From positions 62,001-126,000 of the forward strand of contig JAFVDD010000012.1 of the NCBI GenBank assembly GCA_017478725.1: 64,000 nucleotides of DNA, read 5' to 3'. The position numbers and the translations under genes were made by a program. Positions within the stretch are counted from its first letter, which is position 1. The number at the start of each line of letters is the position of its first letter. Below, piece by piece: positions 17,732 to 26,338 of this stretch. Origin of the DNA: Paludibacteraceae bacterium. Its GTDB lineage: Bacteria > Bacteroidota > Bacteroidia > Bacteroidales > Paludibacteraceae. The notes under the pieces were generated by a model, which made no database searches, was not told the origin of the DNA, and saw only the letters and a list, made by a program, of their open reading frames with translations.

Positions 17732-19082
17732 GTTGTTAGGTTTAGAACATATTGACCCTGCAAGGTTAGCGGCGATTGATAGCGAAGGCGGGAAACTGAC
17801 TTATGGGCAGATAATCGAGCGGGCTAAAGCAATTGAGGCACTTGTGCCGGAACGCGCATTGTGTTTCATGTTGGTGGAGAACAACGTGACGTGTGTGGAA
17901 TGGGTTATGGCATCACTCATCAGCCGGAGATTAGTTCCGCTGATTTTGAATGCCAAAATCGATGAGACACTTTATGCCAATTTGTTAGAGACGTATCTAC
18001 CTGCGTACATCTGGGAGAAAGGCGAACTCACGCGCACGGAGCATCCCATTACTCCACTCTATCCCGAATTAAGCCACCTGCTTCCCACATCGGGAAGTAC
18101 AGGAAGTCCTAAACTGGTTCGGCATTGTTACGACAATATCGAAGCAGCGGGATTGAATATATCAACCTTCTTTGAACTCAAAGAGTCCGATCGGCCACTG
18201 ATGGTGCTTCCCCTCTATTACACGATGGGACTTTCGATGGTATTCAGCCATTTCAAAGTGAGTGCGACCGTGCTCATTACAGGACGCAATATGACAGACC
18301 CTGTATTCTGGAAGTTCCTCAAAGAAGAGCGTGCCACGTCCTTCACCGGCGTTCCCTACTCCTTCCTGATTCTGAACATGATGCGTTTCTTCCGCATGGA
18401 TCTGCCGGATATGGAGCTGCTGACGCAAGGGGGAGGAAAGATGGAGCGCGGCTTGAACCTGAAGTTCGCTGAGTATTGTCGTGACAACAACAAACGCTGG
18501 ATTGCTACGTATGGACAATCGGAATGTACCGCACGCATGGCATACCTGCCGACTAAATGGGCTATCGAGAAAGCAGGCAGTATCGGTATCGCGGTACCTA
18601 ATGGAGAACTATCTCTTATAGACGAGAACGGCAATCCGATTACCACTCCACACACAGAAGGAGAAATGTGCTACCGCGGCAAGAACGTGACGATGGGATA
18701 TGCCACCTGCGCTGAAGACTTGCTCAAAGGCGATGAGCGGCATGGATTCATCCGCACAGGAGACTTGGCTTATTTCGATGAAGACGGTTGCTACTATATC
18801 GTAGGACGCATGGGACGGTTCCTCAAGCTATTCGGTATGCGCGTCGGGTTGGATGAGTGCGAACAGATTATAGCCACAAATTGCCAAACCGAAAGTGCAT
18901 GTGTGGGCACGGACGAGAAAATGATCGTCTATATCACCGATGCCGCAAAAACGCAAGCCGTCAAAGACGCACTTGTAGAAAAAACACACATTGTGGCTAC
19001 CTCGTTTGAAGTACGTGTTATACCGGAGATACCGAAGAACGAAGCGGGAAAGAAGTTATTTAGTAAATTAGAAAACAAATAA
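17730..19082 (+). CDS. AMP-dependent acyl ligase (acyl-ACP/acyl-CoA synthetase family)
   Basis: The 450-residue product is an ANL-superfamily adenylating enzyme. It has the phosphate-binding loop LLPTSGSTGSPK (about 117-128), the adenine-binding motif TYGQSECTA, RTGDLAYFDEDGCYYIVGR in the hinge, and the terminal catalytic Lys in PKNEAGKKLF. It is somewhat shorter than typical acyl-CoA synthetases (about 500-550 residues). Flanked by two ACP genes, it most likely activates a carboxylic acid with ATP and loads it onto one of them. ATG at 17730 is preferred to a TTG four codons upstream that lies within the repeat array. Confidence 0.85.
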   Translation: MLLGLEHIDPARLAAIDSEGGKLTYGQIIERAKAIEALVPERALCFMLVENNVTCVEWVMASLISRRLVPLILNAKIDETLYANLLETYLPAYIWEKGELTRTEHPITPLYPELSHLLPTSGSTGSPKLVRHCYDNIEAAGLNISTFFELKESDRPLMVLPLYYTMGLSMVFSHFKVSATVLITGRNMTDPVFWKFLKEERATSFTGVPYSFLILNMMRFFRMDLPDMELLTQGGGKMERGLNLKFAEYCRDNNKRWIATYGQSECTARMAYLPTKWAIEKAGSIGIAVPNGELSLIDENGNPITTPHTEGEMCYRGKNVTMGYATCAEDLLKGDERHGFIRTGDLAYFDEDGCYYIVGRMGRFLKLFGMRVGLDECEQIIATNCQTESACVGTDEKMIVYITDAAKTQAVKDALVEKTHIVATSFEVRVIPEIPKNEAGKKLFSKLENK

Positions 19083-19085
19083 GTT

Positions 19086-19325
19086 ATGACAAATATAGAA
19101 AAGTACAACGACATTTTTGTACAGGTTTTTGGTGCAGATGTTGCGCAATTAGGTGATAACTACAGCAAGGAGACTGTCTCCGAATGGGATTCAGTACACC
19201 AATTGAATATCATCTCTTTGATGGAGGAAACATTCGATTTGATGCTTGATCCGGAAGATATCATGGCATGCACTAGTTATAATGCCGGCAAAGCGATCCT
19301 CGCGCGCAACGGAATCGAATTGTAA
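19086..19325 (+). CDS. Acyl carrier protein (second of two)
   Basis: The 79-residue protein has the carrier motif SEWDSVHQLNII, with the expected phosphopantetheine-bearing Ser36 following the normal Asp, and a C-terminal helix with EDIMACTSYNAGKAIL. It is only distantly like the first ACP (which has SSL), so the two are probably not interchangeable. It begins three bases after the AMP-ligase stop. It probably carries the starter or the finished acyl chain for the KAS III enzyme next door. Confidence 0.85.
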   Translation: MTNIEKYNDIFVQVFGADVAQLGDNYSKETVSEWDSVHQLNIISLMEETFDLMLDPEDIMACTSYNAGKAILARNGIEL

Positions 19326-19355
19326 ATGGAAAATGATTAAATCGTACATGATTTT

Positions 19356-20420
19356 ATGGCTCGTTGGACAATAAAAAATGTTCGTATAGCAGGTGTAAGT
19401 GCATGCGTTCCTAACAGAATTGTTAAGACCGCAGAATTAGGGATACTGAACGAAGAAGAGTCACTCACTTTTGACAACACAGTCGGTATCAAGGAACGCC
19501 GGTTAGGTCCGGACAGTTTATGCGCTTCTGATATGTGCCAAGCAGCCGCCGAGAGACTCATCTCGGAATTAGGATGGGATAAAGAGAGCATTGATGCACT
19601 CATTTTCGAATCCGTCACCGGAGATTACTATCCTACCCCTCCTACATCTTGTCTGCTCCAAGACCGCTTAGGACTTTCTTCCAATTGTTTTTGTCTGGAT
19701 CTTCCGATGGGCTGCTGTGGTTCTTTATACGCCATCAACGTGGCAGGAAACATGCTGTCTGCCGGAAATATTCACAGAGCTTTATTGCTTGTGGGGGATA
19801 CTGCTTTGCGAATGGGTTCTATGCGAGATAAGAGTCGTGTGCCGCTTTTTGGTGATGCTGGTACGGCTATAGCCTTGGAGTATGATACGAACGCTGATGA
19901 TATCGTTATTGAGTTCCATACGATGGGTTCCGGCTACAAAGCGCTGATGACCCCTCATGGCGGTTTTAGAAATCCAACTACTCCAGATTCTTTCGAATAC
20001 GAGGACTTCGGCAACGGAATCATTCGCCGTAAACGAGATACGCTTATTGAAGGAATGGATGTGTTTACGTTTGCCATCTCCCGTCCTCCGAAATCGTTTG
20101 AGCAGTTCATTGCTGATTATCATTTGGATAAGGAGAAAGATATTGACTATTACTTGATCCATCAGGCGAATAAAATGATTGTCGATCGTATTGTCAAGAA
20201 ACTCAAACTACCTATTGAGAAAGTACCCTATAATTTGGAGCAATTTGGCAATACCGGTGGAGCGAGTGTGCCGATGCTAATGGTAACACGTTTGCGCGAA
20301 CAGTTACAGCAAGATAAACCACATCGTCTCCTATGTTCCTCTTTCGGTCTCGGACTGAGTTGGGGCACAATGATGTTGAATGTAAAAAATGTAGTTATTC
20401 CTGAATTGATTGAAATATAA
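19356..20420 (+). CDS. 3-oxoacyl-ACP synthase III-like ketosynthase
   Basis: The 354-residue product is a thiolase-fold KAS III (FabH-like). The catalytic Cys120 lies in LDLPMGCCGSL (aligning with the AACAGF of FabH, with a second Cys in place of Ala), His269 in YYLIHQANK, and Asn299 in QFGNTGGAS. These form the Cys-His-Asn triad of decarboxylating condensing enzymes. It would extend an acyl-CoA or acyl-ACP primer with malonyl-ACP. Its presence in a glycan locus with two ACPs, two reductases and a ligase points to dedicated synthesis of a short hydroxy-acyl substituent. The Cys-Cys sequence is unusual. Confidence 0.88.
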   Translation: MARWTIKNVRIAGVSACVPNRIVKTAELGILNEEESLTFDNTVGIKERRLGPDSLCASDMCQAAAERLISELGWDKESIDALIFESVTGDYYPTPPTSCLLQDRLGLSSNCFCLDLPMGCCGSLYAINVAGNMLSAGNIHRALLLVGDTALRMGSMRDKSRVPLFGDAGTAIALEYDTNADDIVIEFHTMGSGYKALMTPHGGFRNPTTPDSFEYEDFGNGIIRRKRDTLIEGMDVFTFAISRPPKSFEQFIADYHLDKEKDIDYYLIHQANKMIVDRIVKKLKLPIEKVPYNLEQFGNTGGASVPMLMVTRLREQLQQDKPHRLLCSSFGLGLSWGTMMLNVKNVVIPELIEI

Positions 20421-20427
20421 ATAGAGA

Positions 20428-21515
20428 ATGAAAACACAAACAAATAGAGTTGCTTATTTAGACATGCTCAAATGTCTGGGTATGTTTATTGTTGTCCAAG
20501 GACATATTCACCCTGATTACGGGTGGTTTTCTCTTCCTATTCATAGTTATGTTATTCCACTCTATTTCCTGCTTTCCGGTCTAACATTTCGTAGGGAAAA
20601 GTTTCCCACATTTGGAGCATTCGCAGCCCATCGCGCCAAAACATTATTGCTCCCATATGCTATGTTTTCTGTGCTCACTTGGATCTTTTGGGCTGCATAT
20701 AACACAGTATTACATAATTCTGTTGATTTGTGGGGACCGCTTTTGCAAACTCTGTTTGCTCAAGGGTCCGGAAAATTTTTAGTACACAATGTGCCTCTTT
20801 GGTTCATTCCTTGCTTGTTTGTGATAGAATCCATGTATTACTTCATTGATAAATTATCTGTTCGATGGAATGTATTGACTTGCGTAATATGCGCTTTTAT
20901 CGGCGTATGGATGATTACCGGGCCTTATTCAAGAATTCTCACATTACTACCATGGAGCATAGAAAGTGCATTTACTGCAATTATCTTTTATTGCGCAGGT
21001 AATGTACTGACAAAATACCATTCTCTCAAGCAAATAGAAGATATTATTATTGCAAAAAAGTGGCTTGCTATTGCAAGTATCGTAATTTAACTCCGATATT
21101 GGTTTATTCCGCGCATTGGAACGGCCATATATCACTTGGTTCTGATCTTTTAGGACGTTCTCCTATTTTATTTTATGTGAATGCCTTTGTAGGTATTATC
21201 ACCATCTTTTTGTTCTCAGTCCTCATATGCAATATAAAATGGGAGAATAAAATCTGGAAAAGGATTATGGATTTTCACTTGTTCTTCGGTCGGAATAGTT
21301 TCTATATTATGGCAACCCACGTTCCTGTCAAAGGTATAATCATTGTCATTTTGGCTGGTTTATTGCATAAATCCGTTGTGTTCGTGTCATATGATTATCT
21401 TTGCTGCGCATTAGTATTTTTGGCAACATGTGCGATTTGTTCCATATTGGCAATACTTATCAACAAGCAAAAGCAAATCGATCATCAACGCGTAGAGAAC
21501 TGGAAAAACAAATAA
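20428..21515 (+). pseudogene. Acyltransferase-3 family membrane protein with a frameshift
   Basis: Two overlapping frames together make one acyltransferase-3 (OafA/NodX-like) protein of about 360 residues. The first part (20428-21090) has the typical opening RVAYLDMLKCLGMFIVVQGH and several hydrophobic helices; the second part, in another frame, continues from TPILVYSAHWNGHIS to about 21515. Adding one T to the run at 21087-21089 would join IVI to LTPILVY without a gap, so a single-base loss is the simplest cause. It could be a real inactivating mutation, a phase-variable state or a sequence error. The intact enzyme would O-acylate a sugar on the membrane. Confidence 0.8.
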
Positions 21516-21519
21516 ATTG

Positions 21520-22647
21520 ATGAAAACAAATATTCTCATATTAGGAGGAGGATTGCAGGCTCTATCTACAGCGTATTCGCTGTGGAAAGAAGGAATTTAT
21601 GCGGTATGTCTTGCAGATAAAGAGGAAGAAATACGTCAATCCCGTTTCATCAAGCGTTTCTATCCGCAACAAAAAGGGAAGATATATGAGCAGATATTAG
21701 CGATTATACAATCAGAACAAATTGGTCTGATTATTCCAATGAGCGACTATTTTTCGGAATTACTCAGTAAACATAACGTTGAATTGGAATCCGAATATAA
21801 TTGTCATGTTCCCGTTCCAAATCATGAGATATTCATTCAAGGGGCAGATAAAGAGAAACTGATGGCATTTTGTGAACAAAATGGCTTTCCGCATCCCCGG
21901 ACAAGAGCATTAAATGCCACAAATATCGAAGAAGTAGCTCAATACGTTCAATTCCCTGCGCTCATTAAGCCAAACCGCTCTGTTGGTGCAAGAGGTATAA
22001 AATTGGTGCATTCGCTTGATGAGTTAAAACGAGACTACCCTGTTATTTATAAAACATACGGTGATGCCACGCTGCAGGAATACGTAGATTCTAAAGATGC
22101 CCCCTATTATAATGTGATGCTCTATCGTTCGAAAAACGGACAAATAATAGGATCTGCTATCATTGAGATATTGCGTTTTTTCCCTATCAAAGGAGGTAGC
22201 AGTTCTTTATGCAGGACAATAGAAGCACCCGAACTAAAGGATATATGTGAGAAGGTTTTGCATAAACTGAATTGGGAAGGAATGGCCGATTTCGATGTTC
22301 TCAAAGCCCCTGACGGAGAATATAAAATCATTGAAATCAATCCGCGTGTACCCGCTTCATTACGTGCTGCAGATATAGCGGGAGTCAATTTCCCGATGAT
22401 TATGTTGGAGCAAGAGCACTATATTCCTACTTCCTATAAAGTTAACCAATATTTGCGTTATTTCGGATTGGATATTATGTGGTTCTTGAGTTCTCCAAAT
22501 CGGTTTAAAGCAAACCCCGCTTGGTTCTTCTCGATAGGACGTAATGTCTATTTCCAGGATATATATGCCAAAGACCCATCCACTTGGTTCTCCTGGCTGA
22601 TTAACGGTTTTAAACGGTTCATACATAAACGTAAACATATACAATGA
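21520..22647 (+). CDS. ATP-grasp family ligase
   Basis: The 375-residue product starts with a dinucleotide-fold-like ILILGGGLQALSTAYSLW and continues into an ATP-grasp domain: PALIKPNRSVGARGIKLV (ATP-lysine and loop), LQEYVDSKDAPYY, and the metal-binding end FKIIEINPRVPAS-like segment (IIEINPRVPASLR). Relatives in polysaccharide clusters are of unknown substrate; the fold joins a carboxylate to an amine or similar through an acyl-phosphate. ATG at 21520 is favoured over TTG one codon earlier. The stop overlaps the deacetylase start (ATGA). It may attach an amino acid or other acid to a sugar; this is inference. Confidence 0.78.
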   Translation: MKTNILILGGGLQALSTAYSLWKEGIYAVCLADKEEEIRQSRFIKRFYPQQKGKIYEQILAIIQSEQIGLIIPMSDYFSELLSKHNVELESEYNCHVPVPNHEIFIQGADKEKLMAFCEQNGFPHPRTRALNATNIEEVAQYVQFPALIKPNRSVGARGIKLVHSLDELKRDYPVIYKTYGDATLQEYVDSKDAPYYNVMLYRSKNGQIIGSAIIEILRFFPIKGGSSSLCRTIEAPELKDICEKVLHKLNWEGMADFDVLKAPDGEYKIIEINPRVPASLRAADIAGVNFPMIMLEQEHYIPTSYKVNQYLRYFGLDIMWFLSSPNRFKANPAWFFSIGRNVYFQDIYAKDPSTWFSWLINGFKRFIHKRKHIQ

Positions 22648-23525
22648 ATATACTAACGTTTGACATAGAGGAATGGGCATTGGAAGCAGGTCGTAAAGGA
22701 GGTGCGCGTCCGGAAAAAATTGCAGAATATGATCGGCTGTTAGACCAATTGTTGGAGATACTATCAGCCCGAAAAATACATGCTACCTGTTTCTGTACCG
22801 GTCTCATGGCGACAAAATATCCACAAATTCTTCATCGTTTAGTAGAAAACGGACACGAAATTGCATGTCACTCTAACGTTCATACTTGGTGCAATAAGAT
22901 GTCACGCGAAGAGATGCAGGAAGATACTCACGCTGCGGTTGATGCCTTGGAACAATGCATCGGAGAAAAAATCAAAGGATATCGCGCGCCTGCTTTCTCT
23001 ATTACAGCGCAAAATCCATATGCATTTGAGATTTTGGCACAAAATGGCATTGAGTATGATGCCTCCATTTTCCCGGCAGAAAGGGACTTTGGCGGATTCC
23101 CTTCATTCGGATATGATGTGCCGACACGTGTGCAATATAAAGGTATTGAGATAAAAGAATATCCCATTCCGCTATTACATTTCGGGAAATGGAAAACTGC
23201 CTATTCAGGTGGAGGATATTTCCGATTATTCCCCTATTATCTAATTCGCAGGACGATGAATAAGGCTGACTATGCAATGACCTATTTCCATATCAATGAC
23301 TTGATTAGTGAGCCTACCAAGTTAATGTCACGCGAAGCATACGAGTCATATTTCAAAGAACCCGGCACGCTGATTAATCGCTATAAACGTTTTATCAAAA
23401 GCAATATTGGTACTGGCGATGCAATGACAAAACTTATCCGGCTACTACGACAGAATGACTTTGTAACCATTGCTCAAGCTGACATGAAAATCAATTGGAA
23501 CGAAGCTCCTGTTATAAAGTTATAA
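22644..23525 (+). CDS. Polysaccharide deacetylase (NodB-like) family protein
   Basis: The 293-residue product begins FDIEEWAL (general-base Asp position), then HEIACHSNVH (the paired metal-binding His) and GYRAPAFSI, the ordered motifs of carbohydrate esterase family 4. The later part, SGGGYFRLFPYYLI and FHINDL, matches the subgroup found in exopolysaccharide loci. No signal peptide is visible, so it should act in the cytoplasm on a nucleotide-linked or lipid-linked sugar. It is coupled to the ATP-grasp gene by a 4-bp overlap; removing an acetyl group and then ligating a new acid to the freed amine is one way the two could cooperate. Confidence 0.86.
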   Translation: MNILTFDIEEWALEAGRKGGARPEKIAEYDRLLDQLLEILSARKIHATCFCTGLMATKYPQILHRLVENGHEIACHSNVHTWCNKMSREEMQEDTHAAVDALEQCIGEKIKGYRAPAFSITAQNPYAFEILAQNGIEYDASIFPAERDFGGFPSFGYDVPTRVQYKGIEIKEYPIPLLHFGKWKTAYSGGGYFRLFPYYLIRRTMNKADYAMTYFHINDLISEPTKLMSREAYESYFKEPGTLINRYKRFIKSNIGTGDAMTKLIRLLRQNDFVTIAQADMKINWNEAPVIKL

Positions 23526-23539
23526 TATGAACGGACACA

Positions 23540-23944
23540 ATGAAATTTAAACACATCATAGCATTATTCTTTACCCTTAATTTCGCGTGGTTTGGGGCTG
23601 CTCAAGATCATATTTTTGTACAATTACATTCCGGTGAAATCATTTATTATAAATTAGCGGATAATCCTACTATTACATATACATCTGCAGAAATAAACAT
23701 AAGTGCAGCAACGGGTTCACAAAAGAGTATCCCTATTAAAAATGTCAAACAAATCCAATACACATATCCCAAAAGCATATCCGTTGCAGACGGCATACAA
23801 GTTGGACTTACCGCTGTTTACTCAGCATCCGGATATTATATAACTACAATAAAAGAATTTGAGGATATATATAAACTGAATTTACCATTTGGAGTTTATA
23901 TCCTTCAATCAAAAGATACGTCAAAAAAAGTATTATTGTTGTGA
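23540..23944 (+). CDS. Small exported protein of unknown function
   Basis: I do not recognise a named family. The 134-residue product has a signal peptide (KHIIALFFTLNFAWFGAAQ) and then a short motif VQLHSGEIIYYKLADNP, followed by beta-rich sequence. The C-terminus, PFGVYILQSKDTSKKVLLL, resembles the last strands of type-9-secretion sorting domains, but the domain is too short to call. The opening motif echoes the N-terminus of the next protein (LIHHKDGRVFAIASDKIDS), so the pair may share an adaptor module. It overlaps the next gene by 4 bp (GTGA). Confidence 0.7.
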   Translation: MKFKHIIALFFTLNFAWFGAAQDHIFVQLHSGEIIYYKLADNPTITYTSAEINISAATGSQKSIPIKNVKQIQYTYPKSISVADGIQVGLTAVYSASGYYITTIKEFEDIYKLNLPFGVYILQSKDTSKKVLLL

Positions 23945-25578
23945 TACATCGTTATCTAAACATATTATTTACCATGATCTTCTGCACTACCCATATAGCA
24001 GCTGAAGATTATACAACTCTTATTCATCACAAAGACGGAAGAGTATTTGCTATTGCATCGGATAAAATAGATTCGATTACTCATATTGATGGAGTTCTTG
24101 ATGACTCCTATTATGATTTAACAGATTCTATCATAAGTCCGCCATATATGTATGTAATTACTGACATACTGCAAAAACTCTCTTTAGGCGTACCTGATTC
24201 TCTCCTTTGCACAGAAGAAAACATAGACGCTCTGTTTTCTCATAATGCACGATTCGAACGAGCTGGTGAACCTTGGACACATACCGCCATGTTTTCTTTC
24301 ATTGATGATGATGTTATAGATGAATTTATTCCATCAAGTTATTCTGGGCAAAGCATTAGCAATTCAGATAAAAAGGTTGGCGGATATTTTTCCTTGCTTT
24401 ATCCAATGATACGTTCTTTAGAAGTGAAACATAATATTTCTTTATCATGTGGGTTAGCAACTGAAGGTCACCGCATCGGTTTGACTCGATATTGGTCTGA
24501 ATCTGATGAATGCGCCATAAATGAAAATGGACTGCTTTTGAAACAATTGTTAAAGCATACTAATTGGGAATGCCTGTGCCACTCAATGACGGCCAGACTA
24601 TCTCCGGAAGGTAGTATGTATATTGTAGACAGCCTCAATTCTACGGATGCAAAAGATATATTGAAATATGGTAACTGGAATGGAAAGTATTCTTTTTATA
24701 CCACCGAAGTATACGATCGAAAAACGCAAAAAAACTATACCATTTCCCAAGATAAAAACACATGGACAGAAACTCCGTTGAAATATATTCAACCATATTG
24801 TATGGATAACAAAACAGGCAAATGGATTTATAACGAGAGTTATCCTCTTGACTACCAAATAGGGGAATGGAAACGCAGAGCTACATACTTGGGAATTCCA
24901 TATTCAGACATTATGGTATGTTGGGGATCTACCGCATCTGGAAGAATGTTTAACAAAATTAGAGAATACATTCCAAATGCTATCGGTTCTAACATGAACA
25001 AAGGAGTTAACAATGTGCCTCTTTCGACTTCGATTCATAGAATTGGTACTATTCATGGCAATGACAACGCTTTTATCAAATGGTACTTTGAATTACTCAA
25101 ATCAGCTGTAGACCAAGCTATAGAAACAAACGGATGGATAGTGTTTAAAAGCCATTTTTATCTCATCAATTATTATAACGGCTACCTGGATGGAGTAACC
25201 TATCCGGAAAAGGAAGAAAACTATAATCCTGAATGGATTAATCCGCTTCTATCCGAAGAACTTCAAAGCATGAATGAAAACAACTATTGGGATAACCCTC
25301 CTACTAGATTAGGTATTGACAATTGGGGAGAATGGAGACCTGCAAAAGGCACTCAACTATGGGGAACATACCAGATACTCGAATATGCTATCTTGAAGCA
25401 TATGCAAAACGTCAGTCCTTCAGAAGGTTTCAAAATAATGGGAAATAAGGTCAATATCGGCGTTTATCGGGAATACGGGCTTTATAACAAAGAAAAAAAA
25501 ATGGATGTTAACCCTATTGACAAATGTTATTTTGTAGTAGGAGCTGATGGAAGTATCAAGTATCATTCAGAAAAATAA
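23941..25578 (+). CDS. Exported protein with deacetylase-like features
   Basis: The 545-residue product starts at a GTG within the previous stop and has a signal peptide ending near TTHIAAEDY. The mature part begins with a motif common in Bacteroidales exported proteins (HHKDGRVFAIASDKIDSIT), then MFSFIDDDVIDEF and LCHSMTARL. In order and type these resemble the Asp-Asp and His motifs of polysaccharide deacetylases, although the match is loose. Its location after a cytoplasmic deacetylase and before the priming transferase suggests action on the finished glycan outside the inner membrane. A deacetylase or hydrolase role is inference; the protein may be inactive. Confidence 0.65.
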   Translation: MIHRYLNILFTMIFCTTHIAAEDYTTLIHHKDGRVFAIASDKIDSITHIDGVLDDSYYDLTDSIISPPYMYVITDILQKLSLGVPDSLLCTEENIDALFSHNARFERAGEPWTHTAMFSFIDDDVIDEFIPSSYSGQSISNSDKKVGGYFSLLYPMIRSLEVKHNISLSCGLATEGHRIGLTRYWSESDECAINENGLLLKQLLKHTNWECLCHSMTARLSPEGSMYIVDSLNSTDAKDILKYGNWNGKYSFYTTEVYDRKTQKNYTISQDKNTWTETPLKYIQPYCMDNKTGKWIYNESYPLDYQIGEWKRRATYLGIPYSDIMVCWGSTASGRMFNKIREYIPNAIGSNMNKGVNNVPLSTSIHRIGTIHGNDNAFIKWYFELLKSAVDQAIETNGWIVFKSHFYLINYYNGYLDGVTYPEKEENYNPEWINPLLSEELQSMNENNYWDNPPTRLGIDNWGEWRPAKGTQLWGTYQILEYAILKHMQNVSPSEGFKIMGNKVNIGVYREYGLYNKEKKMDVNPIDKCYFVVGADGSIKYHSEK

Positions 25579-25587
25579 CAACACACT

Positions 25588-26196
25588 ATGTACGCACAAT
25601 TTTTTAAACGCATATTTGATTTTACAATAGCATTAATTGCTATTTTGTGTTTGAGTCCGCTGCTGATTATTGTTACTATCTGGCTGCATTTTGCCAATAA
25701 GGGCGCAGGGGCATTTTTTACACAAGAACGGCCGGGGAAAGGAGAGAAGATTTTCCATGTAGTGAAATACAAATCCATGACGGACGAACGCGATGAAAAA
25801 GGAAATCTCCTTCCTGATGAGAAACGGCTGACTCCTATCGGTAATTTTATCCGCAAAACTTCGATAGACGAGTTGCCACAGTTGTTCAACGTGTTGAAAG
25901 GCGATATGGCTTTAATAGGTCCGAGACCCCTACTCGTTCAATACTTGAAGATATACACACCGGAACAACATCGTCGTCATGAAGTGCGTCCGGGTATAAC
26001 CGGTTGGGCACAAGTGAACGGACGCAATGCCATCACCCATACCAAGAAATTCGAATACGATGTTTGGTATGTCGATCATCTGAGTTTGGGATTGGATATC
26101 AAAATCATCTTTATGACCATTCACAACGTGCTTCATCGCAAAGACATCTCCCACGAAGGCGAGGCTACAGCAGAAACATTTAATGGAAGTAATTGA
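25588..26196 (+). CDS. PglC-like phosphoglycosyl transferase (initiating sugar transferase)
   Basis: The 202-residue product is a small monotopic phosphoglycosyl transferase. It has one N-terminal membrane segment (FDFTIALIAILCLSPLLII), then FFTQERPGKGEKIFHVVKYKSM, the catalytic-type region RKTSIDELPQLFNVLKGDM (Asp-Glu pair), and GPRPLL and VRPGITGWAQVNGRN further on. Size and motifs match PglC, which moves a phospho-sugar (diNAc-bacillosamine in Campylobacter) to undecaprenyl phosphate. With a PglD-like and a PglE-like gene nearby it defines the first sugar of the glycan. A 14-bp tandem repeat and a new promoter follow it. Confidence 0.9.
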   Translation: MYAQFFKRIFDFTIALIAILCLSPLLIIVTIWLHFANKGAGAFFTQERPGKGEKIFHVVKYKSMTDERDEKGNLLPDEKRLTPIGNFIRKTSIDELPQLFNVLKGDMALIGPRPLLVQYLKIYTPEQHRRHEVRPGITGWAQVNGRNAITHTKKFEYDVWYVDHLSLGLDIKIIFMTIHNVLHRKDISHEGEATAETFNGSN

Positions 26197-26232
26197 CTTA
26201 AACGCGCAAATTATCCAAAAAAGATAATCCGA

Positions 26233-26264
26233 TTTGGATAATTCAAAAAAATGTTGTATCTTTG
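26233..26264 (+). promoter_or_regulatory. Bacteroidota-type promoter for the second solitary ATPase
   Basis: TTTG (26233-26236), 20 bp, TATCTTTG (26257-26264), immediately before the 14-bp repeats. Confidence 0.8.
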
Positions 26265-26267
26265 CAG

Positions 26268-26309
26268 CGCAAATTGTGAAACGCAAATTGTGAAACGCAA
26301 ATTGCGTGA
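26268..26309. repeat. 14-bp tandem repeat (2 x 7) in a leader
   Basis: Units CGCAAATTGTGAAA at 26268 and 26282, and CGCAAATTGCGTGA at 26296. The period is twice seven, in keeping with the heptanucleotide arrays elsewhere. It begins at the expected transcription start of the ATPase message. Confidence 0.85.
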
Positions 26310-26338
26310 TGTGTAATAGACATGAATTACAATTAGTT

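Noticed and set aside
23864-23944. Type-9-secretion sorting domain at the end of the 134-residue exported protein
   Set aside because: Only the last strand pattern resembles it; the domain's other conserved blocks are missing and the protein is too short.
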